Assembly (NCBI GenBank): GCA_024223125.1
Contig: JAAEOP010000768.1
Span: forward strand, 1-9,942
From: Chloroflexota bacterium
GTDB taxonomy: Bacteria; Chloroflexota; Anaerolineae; Promineifilales; Promineifilaceae
DNA: 9,942 nt
Direction: 5' to 3'
A model generated the notes under the pieces. It saw only the letters and a program-made list of their open reading frames with translations. It was not told the DNA's origin and ran no database searches. Below are positions 1 through 7,585 of the stretch, one piece after another; the stretch's first letter is position 1; each line of letters begins with the position of its first letter. A program made the translations under genes and the position numbers.

Positions 1-3000
1 AGATACAACCCGAATACAACCCGCTTCAATATTTCAAAACTTCTGAATCCACCTTAAACCCGTACAATCAGGGGCAAGGCTTTTTCGTGTATGGCAACTT
101 TCCCCTGACCGTCTCGCGTTATGCGGCTGAAACTGTTAATCTGTTTTGCACGGCCGCAGTTCCCCAAGACCCAGGTCAACCACCTCCTTGTCCTTACAAC
201 TTCACCAACTACGATGGCGTTCATTTATTAGGCCGTTTTCTTTCTGGATTGATGGATTTGATTTCGGTGTTGTTTGTGTACCTGATTGGCAAGCGCTTGT
301 ACGGTCGTGCCGCCGGTTTACTAGCTGCTTTCTTGATGGCAACGGCCGTCATGCCTATTCAACAATCTCACTTCTACACCATGGACAATTGGGCTTCCGC
401 GCTGACAACGATAACGATTTACACGGCCGTGCGCGCCGCCGGACTAGGGGACGTCAAACCCCGCTGGAAATTGCTTTGGTACGCCCTGTTTGGTTTATTC
501 TTTGGTCTGGCAACCGCCTCCCGCATCAACATCGCTCCGCTGGCCCTCATCATCAACCTCTCGGCTGTCATCTGGCTGGTACAGCGCAAACATACCTGGC
601 AAAAGCTGCGCCACAGTAGCGCCGGCCACAGTGATTTACAGCGCGTCATTTTGGGGGTTCTCATTGCCGCGGCCGCCTCAGTTCTCACCTTTCGCATCGC
701 CATGCCCTACGCTTTCACCGATGCTGCTATCGTCCGCAACGAGATATTGGCTATGACCGGCATTGAACCGGGCAATTTAGAAGTAGCGTTGCAATCACTC
801 TTTGGTTTCAATCCCCAATGGCGCAGCAACATGGAAGAAATCCAGCGGCTGCAAAGCCCGGACGCCTCCTTCCCGCCAGCGCTGCAATGGACAGACCGTG
901 CCCCCATCCTTTTCCCGCTAGTGAATATGGTGTTTTATGGAATGGGATTGACGGCCGCTCTCGCCGCCTGGATTGGTTTCTTTGTCGCTTTGTGGCGCAT
1001 CATTCGCGGCCGTCCCGATTGGGTCAACCACGCCATTCCCGTCGCCTGGAGCGGTCTCTATTTCCTTTTTATGGGTACGCGCTGGGTCAAATCCATCCGC
1101 TACTTTTTGCCCATCTACCCTACCCTATTTTTGTTGGCCGGATGGGTTTTGATGCTGGTTTGGCGGCGAGCGGCTCAAAAAGATCAGGAAAGAGATCAAT
1201 TTTCCCGACGCGTGTTGACGGCCGTAATCGTGTTAATCGTCCTCCTGCCCAGCTTCTTGTGGGCCAATGCCTTCGTCCAGATTTACCACCAGCCAGTAAC
1301 CCGCGTGGCCGCCTCAGAATGGATGTTTGAAAATGTGCCCACGGGAGCCACACTTTTGTACGAAGCCAGTGGGGAACAAAAAGAGCAGCATCTTCCCCTG
1401 AAATGGTTTGAATTCCGGGCGGGCAGTACGCCGCTGATTATGCAGTTTACGCTGCCCGAAGATGGTGTGGTGACCAGTCTGCGTTTTAACTACCTCAACA
1501 TTCCGCCCAAATTTGGCGGCGTGGGGGAACAGGTTGAAATTTTTTCGGCCGACTACTTCAATAACCCAGAATTGGAGGCAGTTAGCAGCGATGTTTTGCT
1601 GAATAATGAGCGGCAAGCTGTCATTGTTGATCTGCCGGATATGATGGTAACGGCCGACCAACCCCACCAAGTCCAGGTACAATTATTGTCTGATGGCATT
1701 TTACAAGCCGACACCAGCCGCCTGTTAACTGAGCATTGGGATGATTTGCTGCCAGTTTCGATTGACGGCCGTCCCACCTTTTCCGCCTACTACACCGAAG
1801 TGCAAAACAGCCAACGCCCTGTCACCAATCCCGATGATGTGGGCAAACGAGAGGAACTGGCAAACTGGCTGGATGAAGCTGATTACGTCGTCCTCAGTAG
1901 CCAACGAGCAGTGTGGCATTTGCCTCGTTTGCCCCTCACCTACCCTTTGATGATTGCCTACTACAACGCGCTGTTCAATGGCGATCTGGGCTTTGACGCA
2001 GCTTCCCAATTCCACGCTGATTTCCGCATCGGCCCACTGTACATCAGTGACACCGGCGGTAAAATTAGCTGGGGTCAACCGCCCAACGTGGGCTGGCCTC
2101 CCCCCGGTGACCTGGGCGTAGAAGAGGCGTTCAGCGTTTACGACCATCCGCCGGTGTGGATATTTAAGAAGACAGACAATTACAATCGGGAAGCGGTGGT
2201 GCAACTTTTGGGGGATGTTGACCTGGGGCAGCAAATGTTCCAGACGCCGGGCGAAGCCACCCGCACCCCTAACGCTCTCTTCCTGACGGCCGAAGCCTTA
2301 GCCACCCAACGAGCCAATGGAACGTACAGCGAACTGTTCAATCTGGATGGCATTCTAAATCAGAACCCGGCTTTAGCGGCCATCGTCTGGTGGTTGGCTG
2401 TCATTTTATTGGGCTGGCTGGCGTTTCCGCTCACGGCCGTCATCCTGCCTGGACTGCCCAGCAAAGGATACATTTTTGCCCGTGTGTTGGGGATGCTGCT
2501 GCTCTCTTATTTTGGTTGGCTGTTGGCGAGTTTTAATGTTTTGCCTAATACGGCCGTTACCCTCTCTCTAGGTTTGCTATTGATGGTCGGTCTCAGTCTC
2601 ATCATCTTCCTGCGCCGTCGGGTTGAATTAACGGCCTGGGTTGGGAGTAACGGCCGTTTTATCCTCTTCGTCGAGCTGTTTGCTCTTCTGCTTTTCGCTA
2701 TCGCCCTCTTTATCCGCCTGGGCAACCCTGATTTATGGGACGTGATTTGGGGGGGGGAAAAGCCGATGGATCTGACCTATTTAACGGCCGTACTCAAATC
2801 CACCACCTTCCCCCCTTACGACCCCTGGTTTGCCGGTGGCTACATCAACTATTATTATTACGGCTTCGTCTTCGTCGGCGTCCTGGCCAAACTGCTGGGC
2901 ATCGTTCCCACCTTAGCCTACAACCTCATTTTGCCCATGCTCTTTAGCTTTACAGGGATGGGAGCATTTAGTGTGGCTTATGATTTGGTAGCCCATCAGG

Positions 3001-4889
3001 AGATTAGAGATTGGAGATTGAAGATTAGAGAACGCGCTTCCAATCTCCAATTTCCAATCTCCAATCCCCACAAAAAAGCGATCATCGCCGGTATCATCGC
3101 TGCCATCCTCGCCGTCCTCCTGGGCAATTTGGCCGAAGTGGGCGTGGTGACAAACGCTTGGTACCGGGCTGGGAATCCCACTTATGAAGAAGCGTTTCCA
3201 GCGGTCGGCTCTGTTTTACGTACCGTTGAAGGCGGCATCAGCCTGATTGGCGAGGAGAAACGCGCCCCCATTTACCCCGGCGATTGGTTCTGGACTGCTT
3301 CCCGCGCCATCAATGCCAATGACGGGGAAGTGGCTCCCATTACCGAATTCCCCTTCTTCACTTTTTTGTATGGCGATTTACACGCCCATATGATCAGCCT
3401 GCCGTTAATGTTATTGGCGTTGGGCTGGGCTGTATCGTTAGCGTTACGGCCGTCTATAAAAAAAATCCATACTAATCCGTTACATCCGCGTTCATCCGCG
3501 TCCAATTCACAGGTTCTCCAATCTAACGCCTGGTGGGAAACCGGCTTGCAATGGTTAGCCGGGGGCGTCATTTTTGGTGTTTTCCAGGCCACCAACATTT
3601 GGGACTTCCCTACCTTTATGGTCATCGGTGCGTTGGCCGTCTTCTTCTATGCGTACCAGAAGCACGATAACCAATTCAATTTACAAATGTTGGGGCAGGC
3701 TGGGATGCAAATTGTGTTGCTGGCCGGCTGGGCTTATGTAGCTTATCTGCCCTTTAGCAGCAACTTTGCCGCCGGCTTCAACTCAGTCGCTTTTTGGGAT
3801 GGTTCCCACACCTTCCTGACCCGTTATTTTATTATTTACGGCCTATTCCTCTTTTTCATCCTTACCTATCTGGCAATAGCCTTTCGGGATTGGGCCAGCT
3901 CCTGGACTTACACAGGAATGCAAGCTATGGAAGTGGCCGGACTGCCCATTCTACTGGCGCTGGTAATTTACATTTTGCTGCTATTGATGCTGTGGCGGCA
4001 GGAATATTGGATTGTACCAGTGGTGCTAACGTTGACGATGACGGCCGGATTACTCGGCTTACAAAGAAATCTCTCTCCGACGCGGCGGATAGTCTTGATT
4101 TTGATTGCCTGTGCCTTTGGCCTGACGTTGTTTGTGGAATTTTTTATCGTTGAGGGAACTATCGGCCGTATGAATACCGTCTTTAAGGTATACATGCAGG
4201 TGTGGTTGCTGATGAGTGTGGCGGCGGGCGTGACGGCCGTGTGGGGCTGGCAACGCATCAAACAAAAAGAAACCCGGCGGCAAATTTGGTTGGGCATTCT
4301 GACGGTGTTGGTTGCGGCCGCAGCCCTGTATCCTCTCCTGGCAACCCGTGCCAAATGGGACATCCGCATGAGCAAAGACGCGCCCTATACGCTGGACGGC
4401 ATGGCCTTTATGCCCTATGTTTCCTACCAGGAAAACGGCCAGACCATCCCTCTGGGGTACGATTATGAAGCTATTCAATGGATACAACACAACGTGCCCG
4501 GTTCGCCGGTAATGGCCGAGGGGTACAGTGATAACTATTATCGCTCCATCTCCAACCGGGTGGCGATGTACACCGGACTGCCCAATATCATTGGTTGGAG
4601 CGGCCACCAGCGGCAGCAGCGGGCGGCCCTACCTGGCAATCTTATTGACGCGCGCATTCAAGATACACACCGGCTCTACAACACCCTTAACCCGCAAGAA
4701 GCGTTAGCCATCATCAACAAATATGGGGTGGAATATATTTATGTAGGACAGTTAGAATGGGCTTTTTACCCGCCGGAAGGATTACTGAAGTTCGGCCAAA
4801 TGGTAGATGCGGGTCAATTGACAGAAGTGTACCGCAACGATGGTACAACAATTTATAAAGTGATAGAGGATTCGATTAAGTCAAATTAA
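1..4889 (+). CDS. GT39-like glycosyltransferase fused to DUF2298 (Chlor_Arch_YYY) membrane protein, 5' partial
   Basis: The frame is open from base 3 with no stop, so the start lies left of the window. The GTG at 87 is an internal Val codon in a conserved stretch (NPYNQG...FVYGNFPL). Residues are numbered from that GTG. Residues 1-400 are a multi-pass GT-C region with the GT39-type motif SHFYTMDNW at 94-102. Residues about 405-755 are a hydrophilic, probably extracytoplasmic domain ending in the familiar [10 protein letters not shown] segment. From about 765 a second multi-pass module matches DUF2298: EKPMD (891), FPPYDPW, YYYYG (922-926), [15 protein letters not shown] (1087-1101), RMNTVFK (1361-1367) and [12 protein letters not shown] (1496-1507). 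The family has an unknown function. By analogy with GT-C enzymes, transfer of a polyprenyl-phosphate sugar at the membrane's outer face is inferred. The catalytic first loop of the GT module lies outside the window. Two repeat-derived inserts and a G9 run lie inside the gene. Family calls are confident; the reaction is not known. Confidence 0.9.
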   Translation, partial: IQPEYNPLQYFKTSESTLNPYNQGQGFFVYGNFPLTVSRYAAETVNLFCTAAVPQDPGQPPPCPYNFTNYDGVHLLGRFLSGLMDLISVLFVYLIGKRLYGRAAGLLAAFLMATAVMPIQQSHFYTMDNWASALTTITIYTAVRAAGLGDVKPRWKLLWYALFGLFFGLATASRINIAPLALIINLSAVIWLVQRKHTWQKLRHSSAGHSDLQRVILGVLIAAAASVLTFRIAMPYAFTDAAIVRNEILAMTGIEPGNLEVALQSLFGFNPQWRSNMEEIQRLQSPDASFPPALQWTDRAPILFPLVNMVFYGMGLTAALAAWIGFFVALWRIIRGRPDWVNHAIPVAWSGLYFLFMGTRWVKSIRYFLPIYPTLFLLAGWVLMLVWRRAAQKDQERDQFSRRVLTAVIVLIVLLPSFLWANAFVQIYHQPVTRVAASEWMFENVPTGATLLYEASGEQKEQHLPLKWFEFRAGSTPLIMQFTLPEDGVVTSLRFNYLNIPPKFGGVGEQVEIFSADYFNNPELEAVSSDVLLNNERQAVIVDLPDMMVTADQPHQVQVQLLSDGILQADTSRLLTEHWDDLLPVSIDGRPTFSAYYTEVQNSQRPVTNPDDVGKREELANWLDEADYVVLSSQRAVWHLPRLPLTYPLMIAYYNALFNGDLGFDAASQFHADFRIGPLYISDTGGKISWGQPPNVGWPPPGDLGVEEAFSVYDHPPVWIFKKTDNYNREAVVQLLGDVDLGQQMFQTPGEATRTPNALFLTAEALATQRANGTYSELFNLDGILNQNPALAAIVWWLAVILLGWLAFPLTAVILPGLPSKGYIFARVLGMLLLSYFGWLLASFNVLPNTAVTLSLGLLLMVGLSLIIFLRRRVELTAWVGSNGRFILFVELFALLLFAIALFIRLGNPDLWDVIWGGEKPMDLTYLTAVLKSTTFPPYDPWFAGGYINYYYYGFVFVGVLAKLLGIVPTLAYNLILPMLFSFTGMGAFSVAYDLVAHQEIRDWRLKIRERASNLQFPISNPHKKAIIAGIIAAILAVLLGNLAEVGVVTNAWYRAGNPTYEEAFPAVGSVLRTVEGGISLIGEEKRAPIYPGDWFWTASRAINANDGEVAPITEFPFFTFLYGDLHAHMISLPLMLLALGWAVSLALRPSIKKIHTNPLHPRSSASNSQVLQSNAWWETGLQWLAGGVIFGVFQATNIWDFPTFMVIGALAVFFYAYQKHDNQFNLQMLGQAGMQIVLLAGWAYVAYLPFSSNFAAGFNSVAFWDGSHTFLTRYFIIYGLFLFFILTYLAIAFRDWASSWTYTGMQAMEVAGLPILLALVIYILLLLMLWRQEYWIVPVVLTLTMTAGLLGLQRNLSPTRRIVLILIACAFGLTLFVEFFIVEGTIGRMNTVFKVYMQVWLLMSVAAGVTAVWGWQRIKQKETRRQIWLGILTVLVAAAALYPLLATRAKWDIRMSKDAPYTLDGMAFMPYVSYQENGQTIPLGYDYEAIQWIQHNVPGSPVMAEGYSDNYYRSISNRVAMYTGLPNIIGWSGHQRQQRAALPGNLIDARIQDTHRLYNTLNPQEALAIINKYGVEYIYVGQLEWAFYPPEGLLKFGQMVDAGQLTEVYRNDGTTIYKVIEDSIKSN
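2749..2757 (+). repeat. Run of nine G within gene 1
   Basis: Nine consecutive G encode the Trp-Gly-Gly-Glu part of the block before EKPMD. The conserved residues on both sides are in the same frame, so the length of nine as given is consistent with an intact protein. A change of one base would cut off the DUF2298 module. Confidence 0.8.
3002..3068 (+). repeat. Inverted heptamer array inside gene 1
   Basis: Four 7-base units (GATTAGA, GATTGGA, GATTGAA, GATTAGA; 3002-3029), an 11-base spacer and four units of the opposite sense (CAATCTC, CAATTTC, CAATCTC, CAATCCC; 3041-3068). Bases 3002-3028 can pair with 3040-3066 with only three mismatches and one G-U, a long hairpin. It is in frame, encodes residues 972-994 and lies between membrane segments. 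The DUF2298 paralogue at 4895-7528 has no matching segment at this place, so it looks like an insertion. Confidence 0.85.
3465..3503 (+). repeat. About 10-base tandem repeat inside gene 1
   Basis: Units ATCCATACTA, ATCCGTTAC, ATCCGCGTTC and ATCCGCGTCC follow directly after an A-rich run. They encode residues 1127-1139 in a hydrophilic loop just after the GDLHAH helix. The paralogue's loop at the corresponding place also holds a low-complexity insert, of a different sequence. Confidence 0.65.
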
Positions 4890-4897
4890 AAATAATG
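4887..4897 (+). other. Gene 1 / gene 2 junction, coupled translation without a Shine-Dalgarno
   Basis: TAA (4887-4889) is followed by five A/T bases and ATG (4895-4897). The nearest purine-rich block (AGAGGA, 4865-4870) is 24 bases before the ATG, too far for a normal ribosome binding site. Reinitiation by ribosomes ending gene 1 is the simplest reading (inference). Confidence 0.6.
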
Positions 4898-7528
4898 ACA
4901 CCTGTTTCAGAAATTTTTGCAGCGTTACGTTGGTGGTTGGTTTTGGTGGTGTTGGGCACGGCCGTTACCCCCCTCACCTTCCATCTACTCAAAAAACTAC
5001 CTGACCGGGGGTATGCCTTTACAAAAATGTTGGGGCTGCTGCTGGTTGCCTATTTCTTTTGGATTTTGGGCAGCCTGAATATTTTGGGCAACAATCTGGG
5101 GGGCATCCTGGTCGGGCTGCTCATTACAGTGGGGTTGTCTGTTTGGGCATATCAGCAGGACGGGACAGAATTACGCGCCTGGCTGCGAACCAACTGGCGC
5201 GCGATCCTGCTTACCGAACTGATTTTCTTTGTCATTTACATCTTTTGGGTCTGGGTACGCGCCCAAAATCCAACCATCACTGCTACAGAGAAGCCAATGG
5301 ATTTTGCCTTTTTGAACGCCATCGGCCGTAGCCCTCAATTTCCTCCGCTCGATCCCTGGCTTTCCGGGTTTGCCATTAGCTATTATTACTTTGGTTATTT
5401 GATGAATTCTGTGTTAGCACGATTGGCAAATGTGGCTGAACCAATCGCTTTTAATCTGTCATTGGCCTGGCTGATGGCGGGTACTGGCGTGGGCGCATTT
5501 GGCCTGGTTTACAATTTGATTGCCGCTAATGGGGAGCGGTTTCGGCGCACGGCCGCAGCCTTGGGCATCATTGCCGCCATTGCCATTCCCATCGCCGGCA
5601 ATATGGAAGTTATCCTGGAAGCGGCGCACGGCAGTAACATTGGCTCACCCCAGTTTTGGAACTGGTTGGATGTACGCGATTTGAACACACCACCCTCTCC
5701 TGAACAACCGCCCCGTTATGAAGGTAGCTTTTGGTGGTGGTGGCGCTCCTCCCGCCCCATCAACGAATATAGTCTGGCCGGGACCCCCATAGAAGGGCTG
5801 GAACCAATTGTCGAGTTCCCCGGTTTCAGCTTTATTTTGGGCGATCTGCATCCGCATGTGATGGCTTTGCCCTTTGCCCTCCTCAGTTTGGCGGTTGCGT
5901 TTGCCTGGTGGCTTCGTGGAGGGTGGGGTGATGAGGAGTGGGGGGAGACAGCCTGGCATTTGCGGTTTGGGTTGTTGGTTAGAAAGGTGGGGGTTCCGCT
6001 GTGGCTGTTGACGGCTTTACTGTTGGGCGGCCTTTCCTTTTTGAATACGTGGGATGTACTTATTCATCTGTTTGTGGTGGTGGGGGCGTTTACTCTGAGC
6101 CAATGGCGGCGCTTTGGTTGGAGCAGCCAAATCGTAAGTAAAACTATAACAATGGCTCTGCTGCTGGTCATCCCGGCAATTATGTTGTATTTGCCGTTTT
6201 ATCTAGGTTTTCGCTCACAAGCCGGGCCACCGTTTATTCTGCCGATGTTGAACCGCCCCACCCGGTTGGCCCACTTTTTGATTATATTTGGTTTGCCTCT
6301 GGGTACGATTTCGATTTTGCTGCTCATTCTGGCCGTCAAACAGCGTTTTCTGCATTGGAAGGCGGGACTGCTCACGGCCGTATCCCTCCTCCTCGCCCTT
6401 TTCCTATTAGCCATCTTTCTGGGTTGGATCGTAGCTGCCAGCGCCGAAGGCGCCTATCGCGTCACCGATGTTGCAAATCAGCTAGGCATCACTATCCCCC
6501 CTCGTCCACAGTCAACCATTGTGCCCGGCTGGGGAATCACGGCCGTCCTCGCCATCCTTCCCGCCTACCTCCAAGCCCGTCTTCTCTACCCCGGACTAAC
6601 GCTACTGCTCACCGCCATCATCAGTCTGTCCGTCATGGTTTTAATTGACAAGGTGACTGTGACTAATAGTCGCTTAGGACAAGGTGACACTCCATCACCC
6701 CATCACCCCATCACCCCATCACCCCATCACCCTGTCTCCTCGTCATCATTACCGTTCGTCCTGCTGCTCATCATCACCGCCGCCTTGCTCACATTAGGGC
6801 CAGAGTTTGTCTACCTGCGGGATAATTTTGGGGTGCGGTTGAATACGATTTTCAAATTTTATTATCAAGCCTGGATTATGTTTGGCACGGCCGGACTTGC
6901 TGGCATCTTTTTCCTGTGGCGAGAATTGTCTGACGGGGTACAGAAAGTGGTTCCGGCTATTGTCACGGCCGCCTACGTCATTCTGTTTGCCCTCTCCCTC
7001 CTGTTTCCCTATTACGCCATCCAATCCCGCGCTGAAGAGTTTCGCGGTCCGGCCGAAGCCGAATTTCGCCAGCCGTTGACACTAAATGGGCTGGCCCAAA
7101 TGCAGCAGTTTAACCCGGATGAGTACGCCGCTATCCTCTGGCTGCGGGACAATGTGAGCGGGGCGCCGGTCATTGTAGAATCGGTGGGCGGACAATATTC
7201 GCAGTACGGCCGTGTCTCTGCCAGTACCGGGCTACCCACCTTGTTGGGCTGGGCCGGACATGAATACCAATGGCGCGGCAGTTCTACACCTGAACCAGGT
7301 CAACGCGAACCGCTAGTACAAGATATTTACACCGCGCCCAATTGGGAAAACAGCGCCCTTCCCCAACGGCTAGATGAGTACGGTGTGGAACTTATTTATG
7401 TGGGACGGCTGGAAAATGAAACGTATGGGGTTGACGGCCGTGTTCCCGATAAATTTGCTGAACGGCTAGAAGTTGCCTACCAAAATGGCTCCGTTACAAT
7501 TTACCGTTGGGCGCCGGATGACCGATGA
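4895..7528 (+). CDS. DUF2298 / Chlor_Arch_YYY (TIGR03662-type) multi-pass membrane protein
   Basis: This 877-residue, strongly hydrophobic protein is within the 700-900 residue range of the single-module class. The signature blocks are EKPMD (132-136), FPPLDPW, YYYFG (163-167), EFPGFSFILGDLHPH (307-321), RLNTIFK (648-654) and TGLPTLLGWAGH (778-789), followed by a soluble C-terminal tail with LIYVGRLE. All have counterparts in the second half of the upstream gene, so the two modules are paralogues, probably from a tandem duplication. The ATG at 4895 is chosen because a transmembrane helix starts at about residue 10 and the upstream stop is 5 bases away. No Shine-Dalgarno sequence is close, so translation is probably coupled to the gene before it. 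Two low-complexity inserts (residues about 342-352 and about 600-613) fall in loops. The stop codon lies inside a heptamer repeat, which may have replaced the original C-terminal end. A role in glycan transfer is inferred from family and neighbours only. Confidence 0.9.
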   Translation: MTPVSEIFAALRWWLVLVVLGTAVTPLTFHLLKKLPDRGYAFTKMLGLLLVAYFFWILGSLNILGNNLGGILVGLLITVGLSVWAYQQDGTELRAWLRTNWRAILLTELIFFVIYIFWVWVRAQNPTITATEKPMDFAFLNAIGRSPQFPPLDPWLSGFAISYYYFGYLMNSVLARLANVAEPIAFNLSLAWLMAGTGVGAFGLVYNLIAANGERFRRTAAALGIIAAIAIPIAGNMEVILEAAHGSNIGSPQFWNWLDVRDLNTPPSPEQPPRYEGSFWWWWRSSRPINEYSLAGTPIEGLEPIVEFPGFSFILGDLHPHVMALPFALLSLAVAFAWWLRGGWGDEEWGETAWHLRFGLLVRKVGVPLWLLTALLLGGLSFLNTWDVLIHLFVVVGAFTLSQWRRFGWSSQIVSKTITMALLLVIPAIMLYLPFYLGFRSQAGPPFILPMLNRPTRLAHFLIIFGLPLGTISILLLILAVKQRFLHWKAGLLTAVSLLLALFLLAIFLGWIVAASAEGAYRVTDVANQLGITIPPRPQSTIVPGWGITAVLAILPAYLQARLLYPGLTLLLTAIISLSVMVLIDKVTVTNSRLGQGDTPSPHHPITPSPHHPVSSSSLPFVLLLIITAALLTLGPEFVYLRDNFGVRLNTIFKFYYQAWIMFGTAGLAGIFFLWRELSDGVQKVVPAIVTAAYVILFALSLLFPYYAIQSRAEEFRGPAEAEFRQPLTLNGLAQMQQFNPDEYAAILWLRDNVSGAPVIVESVGGQYSQYGRVSASTGLPTLLGWAGHEYQWRGSSTPEPGQREPLVQDIYTAPNWENSALPQRLDEYGVELIYVGRLENETYGVDGRVPDKFAERLEVAYQNGSVTIYRWAPDDR
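5918..5953 (+). repeat. G-rich degenerate octamer segment inside gene 2
   Basis: A purine-rich, low-complexity stretch encodes residues about 342-352 (Gly, Trp and Glu rich) in the loop after the GDLHPH helix. On the reverse strand it reads as degenerate 8-base units (CTGTCTCC, CCCCACTC, CTCATCAC, CCCACCCT), resembling the CCATCACC / CTGTCTCC units at 6692-6739. The relation is suggestive rather than certain. Confidence 0.45.
6692..6731 (+). repeat. Five tandem CCATCACC octamers inside gene 2
   Basis: Five perfect copies of CCATCACC are followed by the variant CTGTCTCC (6732-6739). Two copies of GACAAGGTGAC lie just upstream (6647-6657 and 6678-6688). Because 8 is not a multiple of 3, the peptide repeats every 24 bases: TPSPHHPI then TPSPHHPV (residues about 599-614). 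It sits in a loop between two helices, where the paralogous module of gene 1 has only about ten residues. Confidence 0.85.
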
Positions 7529-7571
7529 CGGACGACCGATGACTGTCAACCGTCAACCGTCCGCTGTCATC
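7516..7571 (+). repeat. Inverted heptamer array across the gene 2 stop and the intergenic gap
   Basis: Eight 7-base units: GGATGAC, CGATGAC, GGACGAC, CGATGAC, then TGTCAAC, CGTCAAC, CGTCCGC, TGTCATC. The second four are of opposite sense to the first, the same 4+4 plan as at 3002-3068 but with different bases. GATGAC (7517-7522) pairs with GTCATC (7566-7571), and further pairs follow inward. The gene 2 stop TGA (7526-7528) lies in the second unit. Confidence 0.8.
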
Positions 7572-7575
7572 ATAC

Positions 7576-7579
7576 AGGA
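7576..7579 (+). promoter_or_regulatory. Ribosome binding site of the GT39-like gene
   Basis: AGGA lies six bases before ATG 7586 and supports that start. It follows directly after the last unit of the heptamer array (ending 7571), so an RNA hairpin formed by the array would end next to the ribosome binding site and could affect initiation. Confidence 0.55.
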
Positions 7580-7585
7580 TTAGAA

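Noticed and set aside
3..23. ATACAACCCG repeated twice at the left edge
   Set aside because: There are only two 10-base copies inside coding sequence; chance or local duplication is enough to explain them.
87..89. GTG at 87 as the start of gene 1
   Set aside because: The frame is open upstream to the window edge, and the preceding residues ([10 protein letters not shown]) belong to a segment conserved in this type of protein. There is no ribosome binding site before it.
818..1330. Second-frame open stretch on the + strand
   Set aside because: It is an Arg/Pro/His-rich shadow of gene 1, with no start signal and no family resemblance.
1725..2234. Antisense open frame of about 170 codons
   Set aside because: It lies wholly within gene 1, has no recognisable domain, and its composition mirrors the sense gene. 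The same holds for the antisense frames at 3968-4375 and 4059-4607.
5918..5950. G-quadruplex
   Set aside because: Only three separate G-runs of three or more are present, so a standard four-run motif is not met.
6692..6731. CRISPR array
   Set aside because: The 8-base units are contiguous, without spacers, and encode part of a membrane protein.
7517..7571. Rho-independent terminator between genes 2 and 3
   Set aside because: A hairpin is possible but is not GC-compact and has no T-run after it. It is better explained by the heptamer array.
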